Shown: piece after piece, positions 40,198-50,236 of the stretch
Numbering within the stretch: position 1 is the stretch's first letter
How the letters are laid out: each line of letters begins with the position of its first letter
Source of the DNA: Limosilactobacillus frumenti DSM 13145
GTDB lineage: Bacteria; Bacillota; Bacilli; Lactobacillales; Lactobacillaceae
NCBI RefSeq assembly: GCF_001436045.1
Contig: NZ_AZER01000025.1
Location: forward strand, 1-64,000
Length of the DNA: 64,000 bases
Direction of reading: 5' to 3'
Program-made: the position numbers and the translations under genes
Notes under the pieces: generated by a model
The model's input: only the letters and a program-made list of their open reading frames with translations
Databases searched by the model: none
Told to the model about the DNA's origin: nothing

Positions 40198-41034
40198 ATG
40201 AGTTTTTATAGTGAACAAATTGAAAAGATGATCGATTCAAATACGCCTGATTTACAGCTCCATACCATTACGAACTTGGCTCCAACACCCCAAGCCAACG
40301 TTATTGTTGTCCATGGATTAGCTGAATACGCCAAACGTTTTGATCCCCTAGCAAGTTACCTTGTCAAACACGATTGCAATGTCTTCCGCTATGATCAACT
40401 TGGTCACGGTGAAACAGAAGGCGAGCGTGGTTATATGAAATCACCAGCTGATCTGTATGACAACCTCAAAATTATTGTTGAACAAGTTAAAAATGAATAC
40501 CCAGACTTACCACTGTTTGTGGTCGGCCACAGTATGGGCGGAGAAACGGTTCTCTTGTATGGTGCCAAGTATCCAAATACCGTGGATGGTTTAATTGTGA
40601 CTGATCCCGTATCGATTGCAAAGGGACCAAGTAAAGTGCTAGGCGGTCCTTTAACTGGCGATGACCATGACCAAATTCCAAATGCCATCAATGGCGGTCT
40701 CGATTGCGATCAACGAGTAGTTGACAAGTACATTCATAATCCAGCGGTTCTCCACCAGTTAACTGTGGGGATCATGCGTCACGGTATTATGGATGGGGCC
40801 ATGTACCTGCGTGATCATTTACAAGATATTACTGACCCAATTCTTTATCTCCAGGGGTTAAAAGATGGTTTGATCAATTACCAAGATTCACTGGACGCCT
40901 ACGCAATGATCTCTTCTGAAGATAAGGAACTCCATGTCTACCCATTTCTCATGCACGAAATTCTCAATGAAACTAATCGGAAGTGGGAAATCTATGATGA
41001 AATTATTCGGTGGATTAATAAACGCCGTTACTAA
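40198..41034 (+). CDS. Alpha/beta hydrolase, monoacylglycerol lipase-like
   Basis: A 278-residue cytoplasmic serine hydrolase of the Hydrolase_4 type. VVHGLAEYAKRFDPLASYL is the oxyanion region, FRYDQLGHGETEGERGYMK the loop typical of monoglyceride lipases, and VVGHSMGGETVLLYG carries the Ser nucleophile. The acid is probably in LQGLKDGLI and the His in FLMHEILNE. ATG 40198 follows GAGGAGTTAC. It may break down acylglycerols or related esters; the substrate is not certain. Confidence 0.83.
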   Translation: MSFYSEQIEKMIDSNTPDLQLHTITNLAPTPQANVIVVHGLAEYAKRFDPLASYLVKHDCNVFRYDQLGHGETEGERGYMKSPADLYDNLKIIVEQVKNEYPDLPLFVVGHSMGGETVLLYGAKYPNTVDGLIVTDPVSIAKGPSKVLGGPLTGDDHDQIPNAINGGLDCDQRVVDKYIHNPAVLHQLTVGIMRHGIMDGAMYLRDHLQDITDPILYLQGLKDGLINYQDSLDAYAMISSEDKELHVYPFLMHEILNETNRKWEIYDEIIRWINKRRY

Positions 41035-41040
41035 ATACTG

Positions 41041-41087
41041 AAATAAAGAAGACGGTCCAAAATCAGTTTGGACCGTCTTCTTTATTT
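41041..41087. terminator. Very strong bidirectional terminator
   Basis: A perfect 21-bp stem (41041-41061 with 41067-41087), which overlaps the stop codon of the convergent gene at 41082. Confidence 0.92.
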
Positions 41088-42041
41088 AACGGCAAAATGC
41101 TGATAACGAATGGTAGATCGACAGTAATGATTAATTCCCCAGTTAGGTCCGTGATAGCGATGGTAATAATGCAAAAAATCATGATATAGCAATGGTCTAG
41201 TAGCCAGTGGCACCCCTTGCCAACAACGCACATCGTCATCACCCGTCCGTACTAAGTCAATGTATACCCTCCGTTGTGGTGTCTGCCACCGTTGTTTAGC
41301 CCGGCGCCGAAGCTGATTATCCGGCGGTTGACGAACGTCGAGGTACTGGTGACTCCGCCGATCCTGCGGCCATAAACAGTATTGACCATGGGGAATACCA
41401 TAATTAAACGATTCCGTATTGGCAATCTCTGCCAATTGTTCCTCCCGATATTTAACAGGATCACTGATTACCCGGCCGTTAGCTGTCCATTGATACTGTT
41501 GCCATTCGCTAACGAACTGTTCGCTATCGATATCAATGATCAATTCAATCATTCGAGCTGGACTTTCATGCCACGTCCAAGAGTTACGTACTAACTGAAC
41601 TTTCATGTGTTGTGGGTAGGCAAAATCCTTTTGATAACGATTATGATAACGGGCGTTGGTTGAGTAGTCCAATTTCAATTGGTGGTCGTTAGCAAAGTTC
41701 AACAAACGTTCATAATCTGTGTGGCCGCGGTAACTATGAAGATAGTTCAAATAAAACAAATCCAGATAAGCACGAAATAAGTGAATTTTATGTCCCAGTT
41801 CGTCTACCCGTAATCCACTTGTTGTTGGATAAACCTGGCGAACCTGACTACGAAATTGACGAAAAAATGGCGCTAAGGGTGATATCTCCGTATCAGGCTC
41901 TACCAGATTAGTTGTTAATTGAAGAAAACCAAAACGATCAACCTTAACATGGAAATAATCATTAAGCAGTAGTTCTAATCGTTGACCTGGCGAACCCGAC
42001 ATTGCGTGGATTTGGTGCCAAGCTTGTTCAATTGTCAGCAT
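41082..42041 (-). CDS. Hypothetical protein, possibly DUF3114-like
   Basis: A 319-residue soluble protein, rich in Tyr, Arg and Gln. Segments QLVRNSWTWHESPARMIELI, EEQLAEIANTESFNYGIPHG and LRRRAKQRWQTP read like the DUF3114 proteins found in bacilli and lactobacilli, but I cannot confirm that. No signal peptide or catalytic motif is evident. It is a monocistronic gene between hydrolase and deoC. Confidence 0.6.
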   Translation of the reverse strand: MLTIEQAWHQIHAMSGSPGQRLELLLNDYFHVKVDRFGFLQLTTNLVEPDTEISPLAPFFRQFRSQVRQVYPTTSGLRVDELGHKIHLFRAYLDLFYLNYLHSYRGHTDYERLLNFANDHQLKLDYSTNARYHNRYQKDFAYPQHMKVQLVRNSWTWHESPARMIELIIDIDSEQFVSEWQQYQWTANGRVISDPVKYREEQLAEIANTESFNYGIPHGQYCLWPQDRRSHQYLDVRQPPDNQLRRRAKQRWQTPQRRVYIDLVRTGDDDVRCWQGVPLATRPLLYHDFLHYYHRYHGPNWGINHYCRSTIRYQHFAVK

Positions 42042-42200
42042 TCCCCAATCACCTCGCTTTTACTCAATTTTACCTAGTAAAAATGAAAATTTTGTTGGTT
42101 ATTAGCCAGGTTTTATCAATAATTTGACAGCAATTCATAAATTATGCATAAATTAACTGGACCTCATCCCTTATTCTTGATAAGCTATGAGTGTATATTA

Positions 42201-42214
42201 TGAAAGCGCATTCA
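42201..42214 (+). promoter_or_regulatory. cre site before deoC
   Basis: TGAAAGCGCATTCA fits the CcpA consensus at all positions, 17 bp upstream of deoC, where it would block transcription; catabolite repression of nucleoside use is well known. Confidence 0.7.
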
Positions 42215-42230
42215 CAAAGGGGTTTTGAAG

Positions 42231-42905
42231 ATGAAATTAAGCCAAGCCGAATTAGCTAAATACATGGATCATACGATGCTGAAACCTGACGCTACTGCGG
42301 ACATGATTGACCAGACAATCGCTGAAGCCCGGCACTACAATACCGCTTCCGTTTGTGTTAATCCCTACTGGGTTCACCGGGTCCACGAAGGATTAGCTGG
42401 AACAACTGTCAACACTTGCACCGTGGTTGGCTTCCCATTAGGAGCCACTTCCACCGCCAGCAAAGTGTTTGAAACGAAACAAGCCCTGACCGATGGTGCC
42501 GATGAAATCGATATGGTGATTAATATTGGTGAACTCAAAAGTGGGCACGACCAAGCGGTAGAACATGATATTCGCGCGGTTGTCGAAGCGACTCACGCCC
42601 ACGGTAAAATTTTGAAGGTCATCATTGAAACCTGCCTATTAACTGATGCAGAAAAAGTTAAGGCTTGCCAGCTGGTTGTTAAGGCCGGTGCTGACTTTGT
42701 TAAAACTTCTACTGGCTTCTCCACCGCTGGAGCGAAGGTCGCGGACGTCAAACTAATGCGGCAAACTGTTGGTCCCGACTTTAAGATCAAGGCTGCCGGT
42801 GGTATCCACAGTTTGGCAGAAGCATACGCCATGATTGAAGCCGGCGCTAACCGTTTAGGTGTTTCGGCCGCTGTTAAAATTCTTCAAGAAGCTGCACAAC
42901 AATAA
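42231..42905 (+). CDS. deoC: Deoxyribose-phosphate aldolase
   Basis: A 224-residue class I aldolase splitting 2-deoxyribose-5-P into acetaldehyde and glyceraldehyde-3-[16 protein letters not shown] at the N-terminus, [21 protein letters not shown] and [16 protein letters not shown] (Schiff-base Lys) are complete. ATG 42231 follows AAAGGGG; an in-frame TTG at 42225 is less likely. It is in an operon with deoB, which starts 15 bp later, preceded by a cre site. Confidence 0.95.
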   Translation: MKLSQAELAKYMDHTMLKPDATADMIDQTIAEARHYNTASVCVNPYWVHRVHEGLAGTTVNTCTVVGFPLGATSTASKVFETKQALTDGADEIDMVINIGELKSGHDQAVEHDIRAVVEATHAHGKILKVIIETCLLTDAEKVKACQLVVKAGADFVKTSTGFSTAGAKVADVKLMRQTVGPDFKIKAAGGIHSLAEAYAMIEAGANRLGVSAAVKILQEAAQQ

Positions 42906-42920
42906 TGAGGAGTGATCATA

Positions 42921-44114
42921 ATGGCTTATAAACGGGTCTTTGTAATTGTAATGGATTCAGTGGGAACTGGTGCTGCTGCCGATGCCGCTAAGTTTGATGA
43001 TGTTGGTGCTGATACCTTAGGCCACGTGGGTGAGGCTTATCAGGGAAAGTTGCATTTACCAAATTTAGCTAAACTTGGTCTCAGTAACTTGCGCAATACC
43101 CCAATTGAAGGCGTACCAGTTGCTAATCCGGCAATCGGTGATTTTGGTAAAATGGCTGAGATCTCAACTGGTAAGGACAGTATGAATGGTCATTGGGAAA
43201 TGATGGGGCTCCCCGTTACTAAGCCGCTCTCCTTCTTCCCCAACGGTTTCCCACAAGAAATCATTGATAAGATTGAACACTTCTCTGGTCGTAAGGTAAT
43301 CGTCAATAAGCCTTATTCCGGCACCCAAATCATCCATGATTACGGTGAACGACAAATGAAGACTGGTGAATTAATCCTGTATACTTCTGGCGATTCTGTG
43401 ATGCAAATTGCTGCTCACGAAGATATCATCCCCGTGGAAGAACTATACAAGATCTGTCGATACGCGCGGACCTTACTGAATGGTCCAAAGTATATTGTTG
43501 GTCGGGTTATTGCCCGTCCTTATATTGGACCAGACAAAGACCACTTTACCCGGACTGCGAACCGGCATGACTTTGGCCTGAAGCCAACTGGTAAAACCGA
43601 CCTCAACCGTCTTCATGACGCCGGTTATAAAGTGATTGCTATCGGTAAAATCAACGATATTTTCTCCGGTTCTGGGATCGATCAAGCCTTCCATAACGAA
43701 AGCAATATGGACGGGATGGACCACGTCGATGAAGTCATGAAACAGAACTTCACTGGTTTTTGCTTTACTAACCTCGTTGACTTTGATGCCATGTATGGTC
43801 ACCGTCGTAATCCAATTGGTTTTGGGCAAGCCTTAATGGACTTTGATCAGCGACTTGGGACGGTCCTTGATGAAATGAAGCCCGACGACCTCCTAATGAT
43901 CACTGCTGACCACGGAAACGACCCCGGTTTCCGCGGAACCGACCATACCCGGGAAAACGTTCCGTTGTTAGCATATTCCCCATCAATGAAAAATAGTGGT
44001 CAATCACTAGGAACCCGTTCGACCTTTGCCGACCTAGGTGCTACGATATTGGACAACTTTAATGTCCCAGCTGAACTGGGGACCAGTTTCTACGACCAAA
44101 TCAGCAACAAATAA
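42921..44114 (+). CDS. deoB: Phosphopentomutase
   Basis: A 397-residue alkaline-phosphatase-superfamily enzyme that interconverts (deoxy)ribose-1-P and -5-[21 protein letters not shown] holds metal Asp and a neighbour of the phosphorylated Thr, [13 protein letters not shown] the catalytic Thr/Ser environment, and [19 protein letters not shown] the other metal ligands. ATG 42921 follows GAGGAGTG. With deoC it converts nucleoside-derived sugar phosphates to glycolytic intermediates. No nucleoside phosphorylase is in this operon. Confidence 0.95.
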   Translation: MAYKRVFVIVMDSVGTGAAADAAKFDDVGADTLGHVGEAYQGKLHLPNLAKLGLSNLRNTPIEGVPVANPAIGDFGKMAEISTGKDSMNGHWEMMGLPVTKPLSFFPNGFPQEIIDKIEHFSGRKVIVNKPYSGTQIIHDYGERQMKTGELILYTSGDSVMQIAAHEDIIPVEELYKICRYARTLLNGPKYIVGRVIARPYIGPDKDHFTRTANRHDFGLKPTGKTDLNRLHDAGYKVIAIGKINDIFSGSGIDQAFHNESNMDGMDHVDEVMKQNFTGFCFTNLVDFDAMYGHRRNPIGFGQALMDFDQRLGTVLDEMKPDDLLMITADHGNDPGFRGTDHTRENVPLLAYSPSMKNSGQSLGTRSTFADLGATILDNFNVPAELGTSFYDQISNK

Positions 44115-44188
44115 GGGCCATCCTATTTAACACCGTTCCTTTCCGCCTCTATAATGGAATTAGAGTCTATAGGAAGGGAAGTCTGATA

Positions 44189-44473
44189 ATGAAAGCAATG
44201 ACAATTAAAGCATTGTTGAAGTTAATGAAAAAAGACAAGGTTGAGATTGATCCAGAAAATAAGGGTGAAATTAACTACGTGTTTAAAATCAACCACCATC
44301 CCTTCGGTCATTTAGATCAATATGGTGACTTATATCTGAATACTTACGCTGAAACTATTTCACGTCCATTGAGCATTGGTAAAACGGTCATTGATCGCTG
44401 GGTAAATAATGCGGTGAAAGGATTTCGTATTAACTTACGGCGAATTAATAAATGGACGACAGAAAAGTATTAA
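44189..44473 (+). CDS. Hypothetical 94-residue basic protein
   Basis: A small soluble protein with an N-terminal helix (MKAMTIKALLKLMKKDKVEI), a strand region NYVFKINHHPFGHLDQYGDLYLNTY and a basic C-terminus. No family is recognised. A TATAAT box lies about 35 bp before the start at 44189, which follows AGGAAGGGAAG. A terminator follows, so it is a single-gene unit. Confidence 0.68.
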   Translation: MKAMTIKALLKLMKKDKVEIDPENKGEINYVFKINHHPFGHLDQYGDLYLNTYAETISRPLSIGKTVIDRWVNNAVKGFRINLRRINKWTTEKY

Positions 44474-44480
44474 TTCTTGA

Positions 44481-44524
44481 TAAAAGCGCCAGCTAACTGC
44501 AAATACAGTTAACTGGCGCTTTTA
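44481..44524. terminator. Bidirectional intrinsic terminator
   Basis: TAAAAGCGCCAG-TAACTG (44481-44499) pairs with 44506-44524 with one mismatch, between convergent genes. Confidence 0.88.
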
Positions 44525-44535
44525 TTTGCTGAATA

Positions 44536-45459
44536 TTAAAATTTAACCATTAACATGAAGAAGGCCATCGTCACAATAGCAAACACCGTTGAATAAAACT
44601 GGGTTGCCGCAATTTCTGTTTCATTAACCCGGTAACGAATAGCCAAAATAGTTGGAATTGCCGCGGTTGGAATTGCTAAGGTGACAACAACTACTTTAAC
44701 TAGTTCAGTTGGAACCTTAAATACTAACATCAATCCCCAAATTACTAGTGGGACTAACAAATTACGGCAAAAGACATTGACAGCAATTTGTTTGGTCAAC
44801 TTCAGCTCATGACTGAATAGAATGATCCCGGTAGCAAACATTGCTAACCCACCTGCGCTTTGGCCAAGCGTGGTGAAAGTAGGTACCAGTAACTTTGGCA
44901 GCTGACAACCACATAAAGCTAAAATAAATGCTAACAAAGCTGAAAAAACCAATGGTTGCTTAAGGGTCCGCAAAACGCGTCGCCCTAAGGAATCATTTTC
45001 GCCCTTCACTAAAGACATTTGCCAAAACACAACTGGTACTAAAATAACGTTCATTAACAGACTGGAGATCCCAATATCAATGGCAGCAACTGATTCAGCG
45101 AACAGCAGTGGTAAAACCGCCGAACCAATAAAAGGTACTGATGGTGCTGCTAAGGACATCGAGCGGAGGATAGCGACTGGACGTTCCACTTTGCTAGCCC
45201 GCATCACGAGCCAAAAGACAAAGTAAGCACCAATCATCCCGACTAGAATCCATACAACCAATGGAATATCCGCAATAATCACTTTCCGTGGTGTTTTTAA
45301 AATTCCAGCAAAAATACTCATTGGTAATGCATAACGTAAAACTAGTCGCGTAAGTTGTTGACTATCATGGCTGTCGAAGTCACCTACTTTGCCGGCTAGA
45401 ATACCCAAACCAATGGTAACGACAATTGGCAACAATGCAAAAACAAGGGTAACTAGCAT
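44536..45459 (-). CDS. AEC (auxin efflux carrier) family transporter
   Basis: A 307-residue protein with ten helices in two halves, with LRYALPMSIFAGILKTPR and LAMFATGIILFSHELKLTKQ as landmarks, and a TAAIPTILAIRY segment near the C-terminus. In lactic acid bacteria the family includes malate permeases and other organic-acid carriers; without a malolactic gene nearby the substrate cannot be inferred. ATG 45459 follows GAGAGGAGATT. It is divergent from the brnQ leader. Confidence 0.84.
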   Translation of the reverse strand: MLVTLVFALLPIVVTIGLGILAGKVGDFDSHDSQQLTRLVLRYALPMSIFAGILKTPRKVIIADIPLVVWILVGMIGAYFVFWLVMRASKVERPVAILRSMSLAAPSVPFIGSAVLPLLFAESVAAIDIGISSLLMNVILVPVVFWQMSLVKGENDSLGRRVLRTLKQPLVFSALLAFILALCGCQLPKLLVPTFTTLGQSAGGLAMFATGIILFSHELKLTKQIAVNVFCRNLLVPLVIWGLMLVFKVPTELVKVVVVTLAIPTAAIPTILAIRYRVNETEIAATQFYSTVFAIVTMAFFMLMVKF

Positions 45460-45664
45460 ATTTTCAATCTCCTCTCTGCTTATGCAGGAATTGAGTTCTA
45501 TTTTGCCAAATTATATTAAAAAGTAAATAGAAAATTATAAATTGATTAGAAAAATAAGAAGCTACTGTTATTAATATTTATTATTAAGCGTTAATACCTA
45601 TTGATGATGGTGATTACGTCTTTAAATCTTTAAAAATTAATTATAAGTTTCTCAGAAAAATCTC

Positions 45665-45986
45665 TTGACTTTTGTTTTTCACCGCCTTATATTAATTGCA
45701 ACATCAAATAACGGTTTTGAAACACAGTGAATAGGAGAGTAATTTTCTTATCATTACGCAGCGAGCCTAAGTAAGTGCAAGTTAGGCAAATGATAATTAA
45801 ACGAAAGTAGCCTATGAGTGACTAGGGCGACATTGAGGAGTCTTAGTCGGGAGCGCCCGTTACAGCGCCAACGTATCTGATTTATCATGTACGGGGTAAG
45901 GTATCACTAGTGATGGTGGTATGAATAAAGGTGGTAACACGCGCAAGCGTCCTTTTTAAGCAATTGCTTAAGGAGGGCGCTTTTTT
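45665..45986 (+). promoter_or_regulatory. T-box riboswitch leader of brnQ
   Basis: Promoter TTGACT (45665-45670), 17 bp, TATATT (45688-45693). Stem I begins near 45733 with AGAGTA and contains GCGAGCC and the loop-closing CGAAAGTAG; the conserved T-box motif AAAGGTGGTAACACGCG is at 45927-45943 and the terminator 45944-45986 follows, with T6. It senses an uncharged tRNA, probably of a branched-chain amino acid, given the gene. I could not fix the specifier codon with certainty; ATT and TTA (in ATAATTAAACG) are the candidates. Confidence 0.9.
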
Positions 45987-46027
45987 CATACCGTTATTCG
46001 ATAAATTTTTACAAAGGAATGGTAATT

Positions 46028-47404
46028 ATGATGAGTGACAAGTTGAATTTTAAACGAACAATTATTACTGCTTCACTAATTTTTGGGATGCTCTTTGGTG
46101 CTGGTAATTTAATTTTTCCTGTTCATCTCGGACAAATGGCAGGTGCTCACTGGTTAACCGCGAGTAGTGGCTTTCTGATTTCTGGTGTTTTAATTCCGCT
46201 AATGGCTTTACTGGCGATTAGTATTACCCGCTCAAATGGTATTTATGACCTGGCAAAACCTAATGGCCGCCGTTATGCTTTAATTTTTCTAATTTTAATT
46301 CACGCCACCTTAGGACCATTATTTGCTACTCCCCGGACAGCGACAGTTCCATATACAATTGGCATTGCGCCCCATTTATCGGCGAGTAATAACTCCATTG
46401 GCTTATTGATTTATTCTGCAATCTTCTTTGGGCTAACCTACTACTTCTCTACCCGACAAGGGCGGATTACCACCCTCATTGGTAAATTGCTGAATCCCCT
46501 TTTTCTCCTGTTATTATTATCCATTTTCTTACTCGCTTTCTTAAATCCAATGGGGACGACTGAAAATACGCCATTAACTACGCCTTACCTCCACGCTGCT
46601 TTCTCAAACGGTTTTCTGCAGGGCTATAACACAATGGACGGCTTAGCTTCACTGGCCTTTGGAATTACTGTTATTACGGCCATTAAATCATTTGGCATCC
46701 ACAAGCAACGAACCATTTCCCTAGCAACTGCCAAAAGCGGCATGATTGGCTTAGCTGGTATTGGCTTAATCTACTTAAGCCTGACCTGGCTCGGTGCCAC
46801 TAGCCTCCACCACTTTAAGTTAGCTGCCAATGGCGGCACCACGTTAGCACAAATTGCCCATTACTACATGGGAGCTACTGGTGACGCGTTGTTAGCCACC
46901 TTGGCCACTATTACCTGTATGACAAGTGCAATGGGCTTGGTAATTGCCTTCTCCCAAGATTTTCATCGTCGTTTCCCCCGGATTTCATATAAAGCTTTCC
47001 TGCGTTTCAACTGTTTGCTTTCATTCACGATTGCTAACTTGGGACTGAATCAAATTATTGCTTGGTCGACACCAGTTCTCATGTTCTTGTATCCTTTAGC
47101 AATTACCTTAATCATTCTCGGGATCACTTCACCCCTCTTTCACAACGACCCATTAGTTTACCGCATTACTACTGGGTTAACTTTAATTCCGGCTTTCTTT
47201 GACATGCTGAATGCATTACCTGCTTCCATTCATAATTGGGCATTTACCCAAGGATTGTTAGGATTTGCTCAACATTACTTCCCATTCTTTAACAATGGCT
47301 TCGGATGGTTGAGTTTTGGGATTGCTGGAATGCTACTGGGATTAACTTGTCACTTTTTTAATCATCAAAAAGCAGTTAATAGTTCTTTAGAGAAGAACCA
47401 ATAA
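46028..47404 (+). CDS. brnQ: Branched-chain amino acid transporter (BrnQ family)
   Basis: A 458-residue 12-helix symporter importing Leu, Ile and Val with sodium or protons. SLIFGMLFGAGNLIFPVHLG, GPLFATPRTATVPYTIG and DGLASLAFGITVITAI are the LIVCS-family landmarks. ATG 46028 (or 46031) is chosen because the upstream ATG at 46019 abuts AAAGGA. Expression is controlled by a T-box leader directly upstream, so it should rise when the cognate amino acid is short. Confidence 0.92.
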   Translation: MMSDKLNFKRTIITASLIFGMLFGAGNLIFPVHLGQMAGAHWLTASSGFLISGVLIPLMALLAISITRSNGIYDLAKPNGRRYALIFLILIHATLGPLFATPRTATVPYTIGIAPHLSASNNSIGLLIYSAIFFGLTYYFSTRQGRITTLIGKLLNPLFLLLLLSIFLLAFLNPMGTTENTPLTTPYLHAAFSNGFLQGYNTMDGLASLAFGITVITAIKSFGIHKQRTISLATAKSGMIGLAGIGLIYLSLTWLGATSLHHFKLAANGGTTLAQIAHYYMGATGDALLATLATITCMTSAMGLVIAFSQDFHRRFPRISYKAFLRFNCLLSFTIANLGLNQIIAWSTPVLMFLYPLAITLIILGITSPLFHNDPLVYRITTGLTLIPAFFDMLNALPASIHNWAFTQGLLGFAQHYFPFFNNGFGWLSFGIAGMLLGLTCHFFNHQKAVNSSLEKNQ

Positions 47405-47462
47405 AAGGAGCCGTGACAGAAACCATTTATGTCTTTTTCTTCACGCCCCCGCAAATATAAAT

Positions 47463-47497
47463 AGGGCTCTAGCGTTCGGATTGAACACTAGAGCCCT
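47463..47497. terminator. Bidirectional intrinsic terminator
   Basis: AGGGCTCTAG (47463-47472) pairs with CTAGAGCCCT (47488-47497); an inner GTTC/GAAC pair extends the hairpin. Confidence 0.85.
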
Positions 47498-47525
47498 TTC
47501 GTACTGTGCTGTAGCATTTCTATAT

Positions 47526-48172
47526 TTATGCGTTAATAACGGTGATCCGTTCACGGTGGTGTTGTGGCTTCACAATTTCATTGACAATCAGTTTTGCCAT
47601 GGTGCCTGAAGTAACTTTCGACGCTCCCTTGTCGTCAAATAAAAGGTCATCCCCACCAATAACATAACCAGTAGCAGGGCCCTCTTCAAAGGTCATCGAT
47701 GGCGAAATGCCAAGCCAATCCGCATTGTTTACCGTTGCCAGGTATTCTAATTCCTTAAATTGCTGCTTAGGTGTATTAATCCATTTATCAGCACCTGGTA
47801 CCTTTGCAATATCGTCAACAAAGCGGTGCCGGTCTTGTCCTGTTAATAAGCTGCCTGCTCCCAGGATAAAGATGATCGCATATTAGTATTAGCCGCAACT
47901 TGAACCAGCTTTTGAGCCAACGTTACTTGCTGCTCCGCATGCTGAGGGCCAGGGTTAAAAGCATCTACCAATACGTCAAATTTTGCTAGCTGCTGGTTAT
48001 CCAGGGCTAAAACATCTTTAACGATCAACTGGGCACTATTTCCTAAAACTTCCTTTGCTCGTTTTTCATGACGAACTATTCCAGTAACTGTAAGCCCACT
48101 GGTCAGCGTCGCCAGGTGATAAATGGCTTGTCCTGCCATTCCTGAAGCACCAATAATTCCGACTTTTGTCAT
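47526..48172 (-). pseudogene. Frameshifted NAD(P)-binding oxidoreductase (NmrA-like)
   Basis: The first part from ATG 48172 encodes VGIIGASGMAGQAIYHLA, a Rossmann glycine motif, and runs for 109 codons. After about 47875 the frame that continues the homology shifts: IIFILGAGSLLTGQDRHRFV, then WINTPKQQFKELEYLATV, DWLGISPSMTFEEGPATGY and a normal end at 47526. A 1-nt deletion near the AATATGCGATCATC stretch explains the pattern; the total length of 647 nt is one short of 216 codons. The intact protein would be a 215-residue NmrA/SDR-type reductase (YwnB-like). A sequencing error would give the same picture. Confidence 0.75.
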
Positions 48173-48202
48173 TATGATTTCCTCCTTAATTCAAGGTCGA
48201 TC

Positions 48203-49537
48203 CTAACGATGATCTTGTTTGACCGAGACTATCCAAGCCAAGTCCTGATGGTTCCATTTACGCCAGGTAAACTCGACACCAAAACTAATAATCAATAAAG
48301 CAATGACTGACAGCCACGTTAACACTTCACCATTGATAATGGTTTGAGCAAATAACAGCGCAAACAAAGCAAAATTAAGAATGATTGAGCCAATCAGCAG
48401 CCACCGGTTTGCGCCTGTCTGTCTAATTAAGCGCAAATGACCAACATTAACCATTGCATAGACCAGTAAGAAAGCCAGACTAGCCATTTCACCAACTGAT
48501 GCCAATGGAAAAATGACGACAAATAAGCAGACCATTAATGAGGTAAAGAACAATCCCCAAGTACCGCCAATCTTGGTCATTGCCCCAAACTTCGGTGGGA
48601 TTTCATCAATCTTAGCAATCCGAATTGCTAGATTCTCATCACCAAACATCGTTGAATTAACAGCAGATGCCGTCGCTACTAACGCAGCAATACTAATTAA
48701 GACCATCCCAATTTTACCAAATAGCACCTTCCCAGCAATGGCCAGGACGTGTCCTTGGTTAGCGATCGCACCATGAACACCAATCGTCATAATAACAACT
48801 ACACTTGCAATAATATAAATGGCCATTACTATTCCTAAAGATAGGAAGAGGGCCATGGGCAATTGCTTCTGCGGATTCTTCATATTGCCCGCGGCATTAG
48901 TGACCACCCCAAAACCTTCATAGGTAACATACAGTAGTCCTGCCGCTGACAAAATACCCAATATCCCGCCATGAACAGTCGAAGTCATCATTGGCGCCAT
49001 ATGGGCCTGGCTCAAACCCACACCAATGAATGCCAGTAAAATGATTAATTCAAATGCAATAATAGCGGTTTGCGCACGGGCCACTTGCTGTGAGCCAAAC
49101 AAATTTAGGATGACAACCACAATGACAATGCCAATACTAATCATTTTGCCAAGCCAGTCATTATTTTGCCGACCCATTAATTGACAAGCATATTCAGCAA
49201 AACCCGTTGCATAGAGCGCCATTGCAATAATCCAGCCAAAATACTGGAAAACATTTAATCCACCGGCAAGGAGGCCATCGCCAAATCCTTTGACTAAAAA
49301 TTGGGCTGCGCCGCCACGATCGGGATACTTCATTCCAAGCTTAGAATAGGAGTACACCGAAAAAGCGGCCACTAAGCCACCAATCAAGAAAGCCACTGGT
49401 AACCAAACGCCAGCCGACTTGGCCGCTAGTCCTAACAATGTATACAGGCCAGCACCCATCATGCCGCCCACGCCGATTGCGGTGGCACCAACCACCCCGA
49501 TGGTTCCTGTTTTACTATTTGTTTGCTTGTTCATCAT
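48203..49537 (-). CDS. APC-family amino acid permease
   Basis: A 444-residue 12-helix permease. GVGGMMGAGLYTLLGLAAKSAG holds the helix 1 substrate-backbone motif, and YPDRGGAAQFLVKGFGDGLLAGGLNVFQYFGW and LYVTYEGFGVVTNAAGNMKNP, read in parts, the rest of the core. The family imports amino acids with protons or exchanges them. Substrate unknown. It lies between the frameshifted oxidoreductase and the thiamine operon, with its own start ATG. Confidence 0.87.
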   Translation of the reverse strand: MMNKQTNSKTGTIGVVGATAIGVGGMMGAGLYTLLGLAAKSAGVWLPVAFLIGGLVAAFSVYSYSKLGMKYPDRGGAAQFLVKGFGDGLLAGGLNVFQYFGWIIAMALYATGFAEYACQLMGRQNNDWLGKMISIGIVIVVVILNLFGSQQVARAQTAIIAFELIILLAFIGVGLSQAHMAPMMTSTVHGGILGILSAAGLLYVTYEGFGVVTNAAGNMKNPQKQLPMALFLSLGIVMAIYIIASVVVIMTIGVHGAIANQGHVLAIAGKVLFGKIGMVLISIAALVATASAVNSTMFGDENLAIRIAKIDEIPPKFGAMTKIGGTWGLFFTSLMVCLFVVIFPLASVGEMASLAFLLVYAMVNVGHLRLIRQTGANRWLLIGSIILNFALFALLFAQTIINGEVLTWLSVIALLIISFGVEFTWRKWNHQDLAWIVSVKQDHR

Positions 49538-49591
49538 ATAGCGCCTCGATATAACAATTACTAACTTAATTATAGCGCTCCCGTTAATGAA

Positions 49592-50236
49592 TTAGTGTTC
49601 AAAAGCAGTCTTCATTTGATCAATTGCTTCTCTTAGGTTGTTATTATTCGCCAAATAAGAAATTACCGCTGCACCGGCACAATTAGTATTCGCTACTTCA
49701 CCGAAATTTTGATTATTAATCCCGCCGATGGCGACAACGGGGTGCTTGCTCAACTGGACAAGTTTTTGCAACTGTTGTGGCCCAATTGCCGGATCAGCAT
49801 CTGCTTTGGAATCAGTAGGATAAATTGGCCCCACTCCAATATAGTCAACGGCCAATTTATTGGCATGCTCAACCTGTTCACTGGTATTACATGAGTAACC
49901 GACCATCATCTGGCTGCCAACTGCAGACAGGACTTGTTCAACCTGTTGATCCTTTTGGCCAACATGTATCCCATCGGCGTGAATCTGTTGGGCCAATTGC
50001 ACATCATCATCAACGAATAAGGGAACTCCATATGATTGACAAAGTCGTTTAAGCTGGCCGCCAAGTTCAATTTTGGCCGTTTCATCCAGATGGCTAGAAC
50101 CCTTTTCACGGAACTGAAAAGCCGTAATACCATTTTTTAATGCCATTGTGACTTTTGCTAGTAAGGCAGATGGGGAATGATGAATGTCTTGCGTCCCGGC
50201 CACAAAGTAGCATCGTAATATTGCTGGATCAAACAT
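49592..50236 (-). CDS. thiE: Thiamine-phosphate synthase
   Basis: A 214-residue TIM-barrel enzyme that joins HMP-pyrophosphate to thiazole phosphate. FQFREKGS binds pyrophosphate (residues about 41-48), VPLFVDDDVQLAQQIHADGIHVGQKD carries the Mg ligands, and DYIGVGPIYPT and VVAIGGIN complete the site. ATG 50236 overlaps the thiD stop and is preceded by GGAGGTGAAAAG. It is the last gene of the thi operon. Confidence 0.94.
   Translation of the reverse strand: MFDPAILRCYFVAGTQDIHHSPSALLAKVTMALKNGITAFQFREKGSSHLDETAKIELGGQLKRLCQSYGVPLFVDDDVQLAQQIHADGIHVGQKDQQVEQVLSAVGSQMMVGYSCNTSEQVEHANKLAVDYIGVGPIYPTDSKADADPAIGPQQLQKLVQLSKHPVVAIGGINNQNFGEVANTNCAGAAVISYLANNNNLREAIDQMKTAFEH

Noticed and set aside
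47863-47890. Programmed frameshift in the oxidoreductase gene
   Set aside because: There is no slippery heptamer or stimulating structure at the junction; a plain deletion or error is simpler.
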